From assembly GCF_002165625.1 (NCBI RefSeq), contig NZ_NGNS01000012.1, positions 59,693-123,692 of the forward strand: DNA of 64,000 nucleotides. Direction: 5' to 3'. A program made the translations under genes and the position numbers. This document shows, in pieces, positions 44,282 to 54,132 of this stretch. Every line of letters begins with the position of its first letter. Position 1 is the first letter of the stretch. Origin of the DNA: Neiella marina. Its GTDB lineage: Bacteria > Pseudomonadota > Gammaproteobacteria > Enterobacterales > Neiellaceae. A model generated the notes under the pieces. The model was not told the origin of the DNA and ran no database searches. It saw only the letters and a program-made list of their open reading frames with translations.

Positions 44282-45826
44282 TTACAACTCCTGCGATAAC
44301 TGCAGCGGAACATCGCCCATTTGGGCATTCAGCTGAATCAAAGTTTGATCGCCAGCGATACCATCAGGTTCGAGGTTTTGACTTAACTGGAACCAACGAA
44401 TGCGCTCCGCCAGTTGGGCATCATAGCGCTTCAAGACTCGAGGTGGCTGGCCCTGCAAAAAGCTCAATTGGGTTTCTAGCCACTGAATTTGCGATGCCGA
44501 CGCGTTGCTACCAATACTACCTTGATAACCCTGAGGCGGTTGCCACACCAACACCGAAGAGCCCTGATAATGATTGAGCAGCCAATCCATATCGGTCTCT
44601 AATTGCTGCCCTGCCATATGTAATTGCACTGACTCGCCCTGCACTCCGGTCAGCACTGCATAGAACTGCATGCCTTGATCATCTTGTAGTTTCAGCAAAG
44701 CGGGATGATCGAGCACCGTCAGCCGGTTGATTGGCTGCTGGCTCCACAAACATTGCAAGCCGTAGCGACGCAAACTTTGACAATCGGAGCGAGGCTCATT
44801 AACCCCCCATATTGCTGCGAGTTCTTTAAAGCCCTCAGGCAAATTGCGGCTTTGTTGTGCCACTGCCATCCAATCCGATTCGGGTTGCGCTTCGGCAATG
44901 ACTGGCTCAGGCTTGGCCATTGGCCAGAATTGCCAAATCAGCATCACCAAAACGACGCTAGCGGCCACAGCGGAAATGCCTTGCCACAACCAAGAATTGC
45001 TTTGGCTGGTGTCCTCAACCAAACCTTGCACTTCTCTCGAAGCGGCTTTGAGCAACTTACCGTCCACTTGCCATTGCTGAGCAGCATAGGCAGCAAGCAT
45101 TGAGCGATCACATAGCAAATTGATCAATCGCGGCACGCCACCCGATAATTTATGTAGTTTATTCAGTGCATTGCGAGTGAATACTGGGCGCTGACAACCG
45201 GCTACTTTTAGTCGGTGCTGGACATATTGAATCACTTCATCACGAGTCAATGGCAGCAAGTGATAGCGCGCCGTAATGCGTTGGGCTAACTGGCGCAGTT
45301 CGCGCTGACGAAGTAATTCCTGCAACTCGGGTTGGCCAATTAAAATGACCTTTAGCAGCTTTTTCTTATTGGTTTCAAGGTTAGTCAGCAGGCGCAGCTG
45401 CTCTAACACTTCAGGCCGCAAATGCTGCGCTTCATCGATAATCAACACCGTATTTTCACCAGCCTCATGGCGTTCAAGCAAATGATCGCGCAAGCGATCG
45501 AACAACACCTTGATAGTGTCTTGATGAATCTCGTACGGCAAATGCAATTCGTCGCATATGGCTGCGAGTAATTCTTGTGCATCAAGAGCTGGATTAAGAA
45601 TAAAGGCAGTGCGGGTGTTCTCCGGCAATTGCTCCAGCAAACAACGGCAAACCGTGGTTTTGCCGGTACCAACCTCTCCCGTCAGCAGCACAAAACCGCC
45701 GGTATCGTTAAACCCAAAAGTCAGGTGCGCTAGCGCTTCGCGGTGGCGGTCGCTTAAAAACAGGTAGGCTGGGTCTGGGGCAATTGAAAAGGGAACCTCA
45801 GAGAGACCAAAAAATTCGGTATACAT
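44282..45826 (-). CDS. gspA: Type II secretion ATPase GspA/ExeA
   Basis: A 514-residue ExeA-type protein. The AAA+ ATPase domain (about 1-265) begins YTEFFGLSEVPFSIAPDP, with Walker A GEVGTGKTT (51-59) and Walker B VLIIDEAQHL. One membrane helix is near 284-303. The periplasmic part has a C39-peptidase-like region, then a C-terminal peptidoglycan-binding domain (IRWFQLSQNLEPDGIAGDQT). It remodels or binds peptidoglycan for secretin assembly. The ATG at 45824-45826 is chosen because the family begins there; a longer frame adds 19 unconserved residues. Confidence 0.92.
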   Translation of the reverse strand: MYTEFFGLSEVPFSIAPDPAYLFLSDRHREALAHLTFGFNDTGGFVLLTGEVGTGKTTVCRCLLEQLPENTRTAFILNPALDAQELLAAICDELHLPYEIHQDTIKVLFDRLRDHLLERHEAGENTVLIIDEAQHLRPEVLEQLRLLTNLETNKKKLLKVILIGQPELQELLRQRELRQLAQRITARYHLLPLTRDEVIQYVQHRLKVAGCQRPVFTRNALNKLHKLSGGVPRLINLLCDRSMLAAYAAQQWQVDGKLLKAASREVQGLVEDTSQSNSWLWQGISAVAASVVLVMLIWQFWPMAKPEPVIAEAQPESDWMAVAQQSRNLPEGFKELAAIWGVNEPRSDCQSLRRYGLQCLWSQQPINRLTVLDHPALLKLQDDQGMQFYAVLTGVQGESVQLHMAGQQLETDMDWLLNHYQGSSVLVWQPPQGYQGSIGSNASASQIQWLETQLSFLQGQPPRVLKRYDAQLAERIRWFQLSQNLEPDGIAGDQTLIQLNAQMGDVPLQLSQEL

Positions 45827-45880
45827 AGTGGCTTTTTGTCCGTGCGTTGGCGTCAAGGTATCGCCTGCATCAAGCGTTGT

Positions 45881-45904
45881 CAAAGCCCAACCACATTGGC
45901 TTTG
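45881..45904. repeat. Short inverted repeat upstream of cca
   Basis: CAAAGCC (45881-45887) and GGCTTTG (45898-45904) form a 7-bp inverted repeat in the 176-base gap between the divergent gspA and cca starts. It could be an operator or chance. Confidence 0.2.
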
Positions 45905-46002
45905 AGCTGGGCCCTCGGATATTGATTTGAGTTGTACGGTTTTTACCAGCAGTGGTAGGCTGTGCCATCATTAAATGGGTATGACATAAGCAACAAAACA
46001 CG

Positions 46003-47226
46003 ATGCAGATTTATTTGGTTGGTGGCGCAGTTCGAGATCAATTACTCAATCACTCGTTTCATGAGCGAGATTGGGTTGTCGTAGGCGCCACTCCCGAGCA
46101 AATGTTAGCCAAAGGTTTCACTCAGGTTGGTAAAGACTTTCCGGTTTTCTTGCATCCCAAAAGCAAAGAGGAGTATGCCTTAGCTCGCACCGAGCGCAAA
46201 GCAGGACACGGCTACACCGGCTTTACTGTGCATGCCAGTCCAGATGTCACCCTTGAGCAAGATCTATTGCGCCGCGATTTAACCATCAATGCCATTGCTC
46301 AGGCCGATGATGGCAGCCTAGTCGATCCGTTTAATGGTCAAGCTGACATCAACAATCGTGTGCTGCGCCACGTCTCCAACGCTTTTGTTGAAGACCCATT
46401 GAGAGTATTGCGAGTAGCGCGCTTTGCTGCCCGCTATCACGACTATGGCTTCACCATAGCGGCGGAAACACTGTCACTAATGACCGAGCTGGCCCGTAGT
46501 GGTGAGTTAGCACACTTGACACCCGAGCGAGTGTGGAAAGAAACCCAGCGCAGTTTGGTTGGCCCTAACCCGCAAATTTACTTCCAAACGCTGCGACAAT
46601 GCGATGCTCTGAACGTACTGTTCCCTGAGCTAGAGGCGCTTTATGGCGTGCCCAATCCAGTTCGCTGGCACCCAGAAATCGATACCGGTGTACACACCAT
46701 GATGGTGCTAGAGCAAGCAGCAAAACTCACAGCCACCAGCACCATACGCTTTGCAGCATTACTTCACGATTTAGGTAAAGCACTGACGCCACCGGAGCAT
46801 TGGCCGTCACACCATGGCCATGAGCTATTGGGGTTACCACTAATCAATGGCATTTGTGATCGTTTTAAATTGCCGAATGATCATCGCGACTTGGCCCTGT
46901 TGGTCGGCGAACTCCACGGTAAAGTGCATCGCGCGTTTGAGTTGCGAGCCGATACCATCGTCAACATGCTCAATCAGCTCGACGCTTGGCGAAAACCACA
47001 GCGCTTCGATGAGTTTTTAATGGCTTGCGAAGCTGATCATCGTGGCAGATTAAATTTCGAACAACTGCCCTATCCTCAGGGCGATTACCTCCGGCGCTGC
47101 TATGAAGCCGCCAACGCCGTCAATGTCCAGGAAATCATTGCCTCCGGCATCCAAGGTTCTGCCATTCGGTCAGAGCTTGAAAAGCGTCGCGAAGCGGCCA
47201 TTAGTGCAATAAAGCAAGAACTTTGA
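46003..47226 (+). CDS. cca: Multifunctional CCA-adding tRNA nucleotidyltransferase
   Basis: A 407-residue class II CCA-adding enzyme with a C-terminal HD domain, the type with extra phosphatase and phosphodiesterase activities in E. coli. It begins [13 protein letters not shown] (GGxVRD) and the catalytic acidic pair is in ERDWVVVG (about 21-28). [11 protein letters not shown] and [15 protein letters not shown] define the nucleotide-binding neck. The HD motif is [12 protein letters not shown] (about 250-261). It repairs or builds the 3'-CCA end of tRNAs. Confidence 0.95.
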   Translation: MQIYLVGGAVRDQLLNHSFHERDWVVVGATPEQMLAKGFTQVGKDFPVFLHPKSKEEYALARTERKAGHGYTGFTVHASPDVTLEQDLLRRDLTINAIAQADDGSLVDPFNGQADINNRVLRHVSNAFVEDPLRVLRVARFAARYHDYGFTIAAETLSLMTELARSGELAHLTPERVWKETQRSLVGPNPQIYFQTLRQCDALNVLFPELEALYGVPNPVRWHPEIDTGVHTMMVLEQAAKLTATSTIRFAALLHDLGKALTPPEHWPSHHGHELLGLPLINGICDRFKLPNDHRDLALLVGELHGKVHRAFELRADTIVNMLNQLDAWRKPQRFDEFLMACEADHRGRLNFEQLPYPQGDYLRRCYEAANAVNVQEIIASGIQGSAIRSELEKRREAAISAIKQEL

Positions 47227-47283
47227 CGGACCCCACATCGACGCACTGATAACGAATTAGACTTGTTGGTGGAGGTGATGAAT

Positions 47284-47472
47284 ATGCTCAGCCAACACCC
47301 CGGTTTGATTTTACATGGCGAATCCCTACGCCGAGCGATTCGATGGATGTCTGACTTTCACGCGCATGACCAACATGCAGTTGAAGAGGCCTGTTTGCGC
47401 TTTGATTTATCGCCGCTAGAGCAGGAGTTTCTGCTGCAATATTTTGTTTTTCCAACCGACAACCAGAGATGA
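47284..47472 (+). CDS. Small conserved-looking protein of unknown function
   Basis: A 62-residue frame directly after cca, family not recognised. GGAGGTGA at 47271-47278 is an excellent Shine-Dalgarno for the ATG at 47284; an ATG at 47278 is too close to it. The sequence is soluble and helical-looking: GESLRRAIRWMSDFHAHDQH, AVEEACLRFDLSPLEQEFL. The LSPLEQEFL segment reads like a small helix-turn-helix or adaptor surface, but no call is made. It ends at a strong terminator, which supports a real transcript with cca. Confidence 0.65.
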   Translation: MLSQHPGLILHGESLRRAIRWMSDFHAHDQHAVEEACLRFDLSPLEQEFLLQYFVFPTDNQR

Positions 47473-47510
47473 AAAAAGCCGCAGGGCAAAATGCCGCTGC
47501 GGCTCTTTAT
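47473..47510. terminator. Terminator after the cca operon
   Basis: GCCGCAG-GGCA (47478-47488) pairs with TGCC-G-CTGCGGC around a short A-rich loop, with one bulged base, preceded by A6 and followed by TCTTTATT. It also faces the convergent yqhD end. Confidence 0.8.
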
Positions 47511-47533
47511 TCAACTGGTTGTCAGTAGCCAAA

Positions 47534-48682
47534 TTAATCGGCAACTGCCATCTCTAGGATTTCGCGACTCTCTTTAAGCGTGATCGCTTGGTTTTCGCCG
47601 AGCTCGACCATGCCATGACTCTCTAGCTGGTCAATAATAGCGTCAATGGCGCTGGCCTTATCCGTTTGATGTTCGGTCAATTGGGTGGCGACCTGCAAAC
47701 TGTGATAGAACAACTCCATTTCAACAATCGTTTGCTCCGCAACATCATCACCACTAAGACCAAACACGTTGCGCCCGAGTTGCTCCAGCTTGGCTTGTTT
47801 GAAGTTCATTTGATTACGCAGCAACGATGGCTGAACAATCGCCAAAGAACGAGCATGATCAACACCGTACAGCGCAGTGAGTTCGTGACCAATCATGTGA
47901 GTCGCCCAGTCTTGGCTAACCCCCGCGCCAATCAAGCCGTTGAGTGCTTGGTTGGCCGTCCACATCAAATTGGCGCGCCATTCATCGTTATCACGCTGGT
48001 CAAATTTGCCACCGAGCACTCGCAAATTTTTCAACAGCGCTTCGGCATAACCGTCTTGAACCATCGCTCCGGCTGGAGAGGTCAAGTACTGCTCACAAAT
48101 GTGCACCCACGCATCAACGATACCATTGACCAACTGGCGTTCTGGCAATGTCTTCATCACATCAGGATCAAGCACCGCAAACTTGGGCTGAACGGCGTCA
48201 GCGAAAAACGGCAGTTTATCGTGGGTTGCTGCCTTGGTAACAACTGCCGCAGGATTGGATTCTGAACCAGTTGCAGGCAACGTCAAAACAACTCCGAGAG
48301 GCACAGCTTCAGCGACTTGATGAACGCCAGTCATGATATCCCAGCTGTCACCTTCATATTTTGCTGCTGCCGCAGCAAATTTAGAACCATCAATCACCGA
48401 GCCGCCACCAACAGCAAGAATAAAGTCTAAATCTTGCTCTTTGATCAGGGCCACAGCCTTGTCCATGGTTTCTTTCGTTGGGTTTGGCTCGACACCAGAA
48501 AACTCAGTCCATTGGTGCTCTTTGAGTGCTTCTGCAACTTGATCATAAACGCCGTTACGTTTGATCGAGCCACCGCCATAAATGACTAACACTTTACTAT
48601 CCGCTGGAATAGCCTGAGCGATGGCTTGTATTTGGCCTTGGCCAAAATGAATTTGGGTGTGATTTACGTATGAAAATTTCAT
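47534..48682 (-). CDS. yqhD: Iron-containing alcohol dehydrogenase, YqhD-like
   Basis: A 382-residue NADPH-dependent aldehyde reductase/alcohol dehydrogenase. It matches YqhD throughout: YGGGSIKRNGVYDQV, GGGSVIDGSKF, LTLPATGSESNPAAV, ALNGLIGAGVSQDWATHMIGHELTALYGVDHA. The metal ligands Asp and three His (in VDAWVHI, HMIGHEL and GVDHARSLA) are present. It reduces short aldehydes such as those from lipid peroxidation. Start taken at the ATG 48680-48682 behind GAGGCTGAGA. It is divergent from a YqhC-like activator. Confidence 0.92.
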   Translation of the reverse strand: MKFSYVNHTQIHFGQGQIQAIAQAIPADSKVLVIYGGGSIKRNGVYDQVAEALKEHQWTEFSGVEPNPTKETMDKAVALIKEQDLDFILAVGGGSVIDGSKFAAAAAKYEGDSWDIMTGVHQVAEAVPLGVVLTLPATGSESNPAAVVTKAATHDKLPFFADAVQPKFAVLDPDVMKTLPERQLVNGIVDAWVHICEQYLTSPAGAMVQDGYAEALLKNLRVLGGKFDQRDNDEWRANLMWTANQALNGLIGAGVSQDWATHMIGHELTALYGVDHARSLAIVQPSLLRNQMNFKQAKLEQLGRNVFGLSGDDVAEQTIVEMELFYHSLQVATQLTEHQTDKASAIDAIIDQLESHGMVELGENQAITLKESREILEMAVAD

Positions 48683-48843
48683 TCTCAGCCTCTTTTTAAT
48701 GTAATGAGCAAAACTAGTCGGCAATTTTCGAAAAGCATAATAATCCCAATAAAGATAGTTAATAACCGCAATTAATCGAAATTTATTGCCTATTTCTATC
48801 AAAAAAGGTTTACTAGCCACTTATCAGCAGATAGAGGTAGTCC

Positions 48844-49722
48844 ATGCTTAGCCAGCTCATGCAGTCGTATGTCGACCAACACGGGTTAAATGACCGCGAG
48901 GGCATTATCGATACGGTAATTGAAGGCGTTCGGTTTTATCGCTCCAGTGTCGGCTGTGAGCGCCAGCCCTTGCTCTATCAATCTGGCGTCATTATTTTGG
49001 CCCAAGGCTGCAAGACCATTCATCTGGCTGAGCAACACGTCAACTATGGGCCAGGCGATTACCTAGTGCTTGGCGTGCCAATGCCACTGGAGTGTGAGGC
49101 GTTTGCGGTTGATGGAAAGCCATTACTGGGATTGAACATCGATGTTGAACCGTCATTGTTACACCAGCAAGTTGATCAGCTCATTCGGTTTGGCTATCAG
49201 TGTGCGTCAGAGCGCTGCAATCCTGACTTGGGACTGCACTCAGTGCAGTTGGATGAGCGGATGGCGGATGCCGTCAAGCGCTTGTTAATCGCTCTGCAAT
49301 CAGATGCCGAAGCCAACATCATCGGCTCAGCCATCGTTGCTGAGATTATCTATTACATTTTGATTGGCCCCAAAGGTCATGTGCTATTCGATCTTGCCCA
49401 GCACGACGGCCATTACGCCCGTATTGCTCGAGTGCTCAATCGCATTCATCAAACCTATGCTGAAACAATCACAGTGGAAGATTTGGCGGCCGCAGCCAAC
49501 ATGAGCGTCTCAGCGTTTCATCGTTCATTTCGGCAAGTGACTTTGGAGTCACCATTACAATACTTGAAGAAAGTGCGCCTCATGAAAGCCAAGGAATTAA
49601 TTGTCAATGAAGGCAAACGCGCTAATGACGCAGCGTTAATGGTTGGCTATAGCAGCCCATCACAGTTCAGTCGCGAATTTAAGCGCCATTTTAATGCCAC
49701 TCCAAAAGCTGTAGCGAGTTAA
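48844..49722 (+). CDS. AraC family regulator, YqhC-like
   Basis: A 292-residue AraC-type regulator with an N-terminal AraC_N domain (QSGVIILAQGCKTIHLAEQ, YGPGDYLVLGVPMPLECEA). The C-terminal DNA-binding domain contains TVEDLAAAANMSVSAFHRSF and DAALMVGYSSPSQFSREFKR. The first domain and its position facing yqhD match E. coli YqhC, which activates yqhD in response to aldehydes. The 161-base intergenic region, AT-rich, is the likely binding region; no site was identified with confidence. Confidence 0.87.
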   Translation: MLSQLMQSYVDQHGLNDREGIIDTVIEGVRFYRSSVGCERQPLLYQSGVIILAQGCKTIHLAEQHVNYGPGDYLVLGVPMPLECEAFAVDGKPLLGLNIDVEPSLLHQQVDQLIRFGYQCASERCNPDLGLHSVQLDERMADAVKRLLIALQSDAEANIIGSAIVAEIIYYILIGPKGHVLFDLAQHDGHYARIARVLNRIHQTYAETITVEDLAAAANMSVSAFHRSFRQVTLESPLQYLKKVRLMKAKELIVNEGKRANDAALMVGYSSPSQFSREFKRHFNATPKAVAS

Positions 49723-49744
49723 ATTGGCATGGCATTGCAGCTGG

Positions 49745-50548
49745 TTACAGTTGCGACCAGCCAAAAGCAAACAAACCGATGCCAAGCAACGCTCGGTAGA
49801 TCACAAACGGCGTCATGCCGATACGATCAATCAGCTTAAGAAAGTAGTGGATACAAAGGTATGCACTCACCGCGGCAAGAAATGCACCGAGCAGTAAGAT
49901 GCCCCAGTCTGCAGATTCTGATGAGCTCGCCAGCGCCATGGTGCGATTGGCGGTTGCTAACATAATGACTGGAATCGACATCAAGAAGCTATAGCGTGCT
50001 GCGGCTTGGCGCGTCAAACCCAGCATCAAACCTGCAGTGATGGTAATACCGGAACGGCTAGTGCCAGGGATCAGTGCCAGAGCTTGAGCCAGACCTAGGA
50101 TGACAGATTGGTGCCAGCCGACACTGTACTCATCGCGATCACCTTTGCAAAAACGATCTGACCACCACAGTAGAGGGGCAAACAGCAGCGTGGTAGTGGC
50201 GATCACCCAGATAGAACGCAAATACCCTTCAATCAACGACGAGCAGCAAAGGCCAACGATCACTGCCGGTATCGTCGCCACAATAACAGTCCATGCCAAG
50301 CGTGATTCACCACTGTGCTGGCCACCAAGTGAGGCCAACCAAGCCTGAAGTAAACTCTTTACTTCATGGCGAAAATAGCCGACCACCGCGATAAGCGAGC
50401 CAGCATGCACCGCGACATCGAATGCTAACCCTTGATCATCCCAACCAAATAACTGCGAAGGCAAAATCAAATGAGCAGAGCTAGAAATGGGCAGGAATTC
50501 GGTGAGCCCTTGAATCAAGGCTAACAAAATAGCTTCAAATACCGACAT
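49745..50548 (-). CDS. uppP: Undecaprenyl-diphosphatase UppP
   Basis: A 267-residue polytopic membrane phosphatase (BacA). Catalytic regions are [18 protein letters not shown] (about 15-32) and [18 protein letters not shown] (about 157-174). It dephosphorylates undecaprenyl diphosphate to regenerate the lipid carrier for peptidoglycan and surface polysaccharides, relevant to the polysaccharide genes in this window. Its position near cca and folB is as in E. coli. Confidence 0.95.
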   Translation of the reverse strand: MSVFEAILLALIQGLTEFLPISSSAHLILPSQLFGWDDQGLAFDVAVHAGSLIAVVGYFRHEVKSLLQAWLASLGGQHSGESRLAWTVIVATIPAVIVGLCCSSLIEGYLRSIWVIATTTLLFAPLLWWSDRFCKGDRDEYSVGWHQSVILGLAQALALIPGTSRSGITITAGLMLGLTRQAAARYSFLMSIPVIMLATANRTMALASSSESADWGILLLGAFLAAVSAYLCIHYFLKLIDRIGMTPFVIYRALLGIGLFAFGWSQL

Positions 50549-50574
50549 AGGACATCCCTGTTACATTGATTCAA

Positions 50575-51060
50575 TCAATACCAATCGAATGGAATTGGCT
50601 TTAAATTTTGTTGGTGCGGGTAACTGGCCCACATTTCCTGGTAGTTTTGCTGAGTAAGCGGGTGGCGCAATTGCGGCGCCACTTCAGCCAACGGCCAAAG
50701 CACAAAGGCATTCTCAGTAATTTCATGGCGAGGAATTTGTACGCCCTCGTCACAGATCACATCGTCATACAGCAGCAAATCCAAATCAAGGGTTCGATTA
50801 CTAAACTTCTCTGCCGTTTTGCAACGGCCGTTATCAAGTTCTATCGCCTTTAAGCGTTGTGCTACTTGTTGCGGCGATTGCTCAGTCTGCGCGCCAATGA
50901 CTAAGTTGTAAAACGCTGGGCCGTTAAAACCAACCGCTTCACTCTCATACACTTGCGATACCACTAGAGCACCAAATTCGGCAACCAACGCCTGCCGAGC
51001 CGCGCGAATATTTGCCGCTCTATTGATGTTGCTACCAACGCTGATGTAAACCTGAGCCAT
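50575..51060 (-). CDS. folK: HPPK, 2-amino-4-hydroxy-6-hydroxymethyl-dihydropteridine kinase
   Basis: A 161-residue HPPK of folate synthesis. Signature parts are VYISVGSNI (4-12), SQVYESEAVGFNGPAFYNLV and NRTLDLDLLLYDD (about 89-101), with IPRHEITENAFVLWPLAEV after. It transfers pyrophosphate from ATP to hydroxymethyl-dihydropterin. The ATG 51058-51060 matches family N-termini. It lies 4 bases after folB, so two consecutive pathway steps are encoded together. Confidence 0.93.
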   Translation of the reverse strand: MAQVYISVGSNINRAANIRAARQALVAEFGALVVSQVYESEAVGFNGPAFYNLVIGAQTEQSPQQVAQRLKAIELDNGRCKTAEKFSNRTLDLDLLLYDDVICDEGVQIPRHEITENAFVLWPLAEVAPQLRHPLTQQNYQEMWASYPHQQNLKPIPFDWY

Positions 51061-51064
51061 ACTG

Positions 51065-51472
51065 TTAGTCTGCTCGGCGGACAATTTGCAAGCCGACGGA
51101 TTTGGCAGCTTTGACGGCACCCGGCTTGTGAACCGTCAATGCAACTTGTTTGACCCCAAATTCAACAAGAATAATTTGTGCCACCTGTTCAATCAGCGTC
51201 TCGAGCAGCTCAACGCGAGCATTTTTAACATGTTCGATAACGCGATTTGACACCGCTTCGTAGTCTAATGTGTCAGCCAAATCATCGGATGCGGCAGCCG
51301 CTGCGATATCGGTTGTCATTTCGATATCAAAAAGCAGAGTTTGTTGAATCTTTTTTTCCCAATCGTAAACCCCAATCACGGTGTCTACGCTCAGGCTTTG
51401 AATAAACACAGTGTCGGTCAAAACTTGGAGCTCTTTGGTTAGATTATCGGCTGGTCGGATAGGGCTAGCCAT
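51065..51472 (-). CDS. folB: Dihydroneopterin aldolase
   Basis: A 135-residue FolB converting dihydroneopterin to hydroxymethyl-dihydropterin. Core motifs are VFIQSLSVDTVIGVYDWEKK, LDYEAVSNRVIEHV, LLETLIEQVAQIIL and VHKPGAVKAAKSVGLQI (catalytic Lys region). The N-terminus is about 18 residues longer than usual when starting at the ATG 51472; a TTG at 51419-51421 preceded by AAAGAG would give the typical length. It is paired with folK. Confidence 0.9.
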   Translation of the reverse strand: MASPIRPADNLTKELQVLTDTVFIQSLSVDTVIGVYDWEKKIQQTLLFDIEMTTDIAAAAASDDLADTLDYEAVSNRVIEHVKNARVELLETLIEQVAQIILVEFGVKQVALTVHKPGAVKAAKSVGLQIVRRAD

Positions 51473-51527
51473 GCTAGCGTTGTAGGCTACGCACCCTAAC
51501 TGCGCCCGAATATACCTTAGATACGCA

Positions 51528-52166
51528 ATGGATCAAACGCTGACAATCACTTTATTCACCGGACTAATGGTCACTGCCGCCTACGTTTTCGGCTCCATTA
51601 GTAGTGCGGTACTGATCTGTCGCATCGTCGGCTTGCCAGACCCAAGAACCAAAGGCTCAAGAAATCCCGGCGCCACCAATGTGTTACGGATTGGCGGCGC
51701 GGCGCCAGCTGTTGCCACCTTGGCATTCGACATTCTCAAAGGCACCTTGCCAGTCTACGGCAGTTATTTTTTAGGCTTGCCGCCATTTAGCTTGGGCTTA
51801 ATAGCGATAGCAGCCTGTCTCGGTCACATGTACCCAGTATTTTTTGGCTTTCAGGGCGGTAAGGCTGTGGCCACGGCATTGGGTTCCATCGGCCCCATCG
51901 GTTGGGATATGACCGGATTGTTGCTCGGGACTTGGCTAGTTACTGCGGTGATCGGGCGCTATTCGTCACTGGCTTCACTAGTTACCGTGGTGCTGGCACC
52001 ACTATATGCTTACTGGTTAAAACCTGAATACACCATTGCTGTAGTGATGCTCAGCATCCTGATGGTCGTCCGACACCGTGCCAATATCAGCCGTCTGCTC
52101 AACGGCACTGAGCCACATATTCTCGATAAGACTCAGCGCAAACGTAAAAAAGCAAAAACCGACTGA
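51528..52166 (+). CDS. plsY: Glycerol-3-phosphate acyltransferase PlsY
   Basis: A 212-residue integral membrane acyl-phosphate:glycerol-3-phosphate acyltransferase. Conserved loops are [14 protein letters not shown] (near 46-59), [21 protein letters not shown] (near 100-118) and the third near RYSSLASL. It makes lysophosphatidate, the substrate of PlsC encoded at 20395-21120. The tail is basic ([12 protein letters not shown]). It is divergent from folB. Confidence 0.94.
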   Translation: MDQTLTITLFTGLMVTAAYVFGSISSAVLICRIVGLPDPRTKGSRNPGATNVLRIGGAAPAVATLAFDILKGTLPVYGSYFLGLPPFSLGLIAIAACLGHMYPVFFGFQGGKAVATALGSIGPIGWDMTGLLLGTWLVTAVIGRYSSLASLVTVVLAPLYAYWLKPEYTIAVVMLSILMVVRHRANISRLLNGTEPHILDKTQRKRKKAKTD

Positions 52167-52188
52167 TTAGGCCAACATGCTGATGACA

Positions 52189-53202
52189 CTATACCGGCGG
52201 TAGCTGCTCCAACGGCCAACGTGGAAATACTTCAACACCAGCTTTTGCCACTTGACCGGCTTTCAAACGCTGCATACCGGCGTAAGCAATCATGGCGCCG
52301 TTGTCAGTACACAGCTCCGGGCGCGGGTAGTAAACTTTGCCGTTTCGTTTACCTAGTTCTACCTCTAGCTGGCGCCGTAACTCAATATTGGCACTGACAC
52401 CGCCAGCAATAACTAGTCGATTAAGACCCGTTTGCTTTAATGCCCGGCGACATTTAATGATCAAGGTATCAATCACCGCATCCTGAAACGCATAGGCAAT
52501 GTCAGCATGAGTTTGCGGGTCATTGCCATTATCCCGAATGGTATTTGCTGCATGGGTTTTCAAACCGCTGAAACTAAAATCCAACCCAGGCCTGTCCGTC
52601 ATCGGTCGCGGCAACTTAAAACGACCAGGAGTGCCGTTTTGGGCCATTCTTGCCAAAGCAGCGCCACCTGGATAATCAAGCCCCAGTAACTTTGCAGTCT
52701 TATCAAACGCTTCGCCGGCAGCATCATCGATCGACTCGCCGAGTAACTGATACTGTCCGATTCCTTCTACCTTAACCAACATGGTGTGCCCGCCAGAGAC
52801 TAGCAAAGCGACAAAAGGGAAATCCGGGATTTCTTGTTCCAACATCGGCGCCAACAAGTGTCCTTCCATATGATGAACAGGCACCGCCGCACAGTCCCAA
52901 GCAAAAGCTAAGCTGTTACCCAACGTCGCTCCGACCAGCAGCGCACCGATCAGCCCTGGACCAGCAGTATAAGCAACGCCATCAATCTGATCTGCGGTAC
53001 AATTCGCTTCGGCCATTACTTCACGGATGAGGGGGATGGCTTTGCGGACGTGATCACGCGACGCCAACTCGGGTACCACGCCACCATAATCTGCATGTAA
53101 CTTTATCTGGCTATAAATCCGATGCGCGAGAAGGCCCCGCTCATCGTCATAGACGGCGATGCCGGTTTCATCGCAAGAGCTTTCGATTCCTAGTACTCGC
53201 AT
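52189..53202 (-). CDS. tsaD: tRNA threonylcarbamoyladenosine synthase subunit TsaD
   Basis: A 337-residue TsaD (Gcp/YgjD). It begins [17 protein letters not shown]; metal ligands are in [12 protein letters not shown] (about 109-120), and [31 protein letters not shown] follow. With TsaB, C and E it makes t6A37 on ANN-decoding tRNAs. It is divergent from rpsU, as in E. coli. Confidence 0.97.
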   Translation of the reverse strand: MRVLGIESSCDETGIAVYDDERGLLAHRIYSQIKLHADYGGVVPELASRDHVRKAIPLIREVMAEANCTADQIDGVAYTAGPGLIGALLVGATLGNSLAFAWDCAAVPVHHMEGHLLAPMLEQEIPDFPFVALLVSGGHTMLVKVEGIGQYQLLGESIDDAAGEAFDKTAKLLGLDYPGGAALARMAQNGTPGRFKLPRPMTDRPGLDFSFSGLKTHAANTIRDNGNDPQTHADIAYAFQDAVIDTLIIKCRRALKQTGLNRLVIAGGVSANIELRRQLEVELGKRNGKVYYPRPELCTDNGAMIAYAGMQRLKAGQVAKAGVEVFPRWPLEQLPPV

Positions 53203-53285
53203 GGGTTAGCCTCAAATTGGTTATCAACAACAGATACAAAACGGAGGCGGATTTTAGCCTGCGACGGATAAAGACGCAAAGGGCC

Positions 53286-53314
53286 TTTACAATGCCAAAC
53301 GAGCGGATTACAAT
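53286..53314 (+). promoter_or_regulatory. Sigma-70 promoter for rpsU operon
   Basis: TTTACA (53286-53291) and TACAAT (53309-53314) are separated by exactly 17 bases, each matching five of six consensus positions. Transcription would start near 53321, leaving a leader of about 90 bases before rpsU. Confidence 0.7.
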
Positions 53315-53412
53315 GCCGCACCATTTTTAGCCGAGCTCTCTTTTTTATACCATTTATCTGGTTGAGGGCTTGATTGATAAACTACTGAACATACCTTTGA
53401 GGTGATTGGCTA

Positions 53413-53628
53413 ATGCCTGTTGTTAAAGTCCGTGAAAATGAACCATTTGACGTAGCGCTGCGTCGTTTCAAGCGTTCTTGTGAAAAGGCTGGCGTGCTGT
53501 CTGAAGTTCGTCGTCGCGAATTTTACGAGAAACCAACCACTGAGCGTAAGCGCAAGAAAGCTGCTGCTGTTAAACGCGCTCAGAAGAAAGTGGCTCGCGA
53601 AAACGCTCGTCGCATTCGCCTGTACTAA
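53413..53628 (+). CDS. rpsU: 30S ribosomal protein S21
   Basis: A 71-residue S21, the same length as in E. coli. It begins [20 protein letters not shown] and ends in a lysine/arginine-rich helix ([14 protein letters not shown]). S21 sits beside the anti-Shine-Dalgarno of 16S rRNA and is needed for initiation on structured mRNAs. A strong GAGGTGA Shine-Dalgarno precedes the ATG. It is the first gene of the rpsU-dnaG-rpoD operon. Confidence 0.98.
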   Translation: MPVVKVRENEPFDVALRRFKRSCEKAGVLSEVRRREFYEKPTTERKRKKAAAVKRAQKKVARENARRIRLY

Positions 53629-53651
53629 TTACAGACTGAAGAACGTCTATC

Positions 53652-54101
53652 GTGTCTGCTTTAGTAGCTCAGATTAAAGATCAACAAAAAGATGCCATGC
53701 GCGCTAAAGATAAAGCGCGCCTTGGTGCCTTACGTTTGATTCTTGCTGAAGTTAAACAAAAAGAAGTCGACACGCGCACTGAGTTGAATGATGACGACGT
53801 CATCGCTATTTTGACCAAAATGGTTAAACAGCGAAAAGATTCAGTGACGCAATTTGAGGCAGCCGGTCGCGATGACTTGGCGTCAAAAGAAAAGGATGAA
53901 ATTGTCACTATTGAGCAATTTCTTCCTCAACCTCTGAGTGCTAGCGAAGTTGATGACATCATTGACCAAGCAATTGCCCAATCCGGTGCCGCAGGCATGC
54001 AGGATATGGGTAAGCTCATGGGGTTGCTTAAGCCTCAACTTCAAGGCCGTGCCGATATGGGTGCGGTTAGTGGCAAGGTTCGCGCTAAGCTAAACGCCTA
54101 A
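53652..54101 (+). CDS. yqeY: GatB/YqeY domain protein
   Basis: A 149-residue YqeY-family protein, related to the tail domain of the amidotransferase subunit GatB, which contacts tRNA. Landmarks are MRAKDKARLGALRLILAEVK, VKQRKDSVTQFEAAGRDDLA, IEQFLPQPLSASEVDDIID and MGKLMGLLKPQLQGRADMG. It starts at GTG (53652). Its exact function is unknown. It sits between rpsU and dnaG, an insertion absent from E. coli but found in many other Gammaproteobacteria. Confidence 0.92.
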   Translation: MSALVAQIKDQQKDAMRAKDKARLGALRLILAEVKQKEVDTRTELNDDDVIAILTKMVKQRKDSVTQFEAAGRDDLASKEKDEIVTIEQFLPQPLSASEVDDIIDQAIAQSGAAGMQDMGKLMGLLKPQLQGRADMGAVSGKVRAKLNA

Positions 54102-54132
54102 CCTGAACCCAGGCCACAAACTGTTTTCGAAT

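Noticed and set aside
47666..48265. 199-codon open frame on the plus strand
   Set aside because: Antisense to yqhD; no family resemblance or ribosome-binding site.
53203..53412. tRNA or structured RNA before rpsU
   Set aside because: No cloverleaf or T-loop motif; the region is explained by a promoter and leader.
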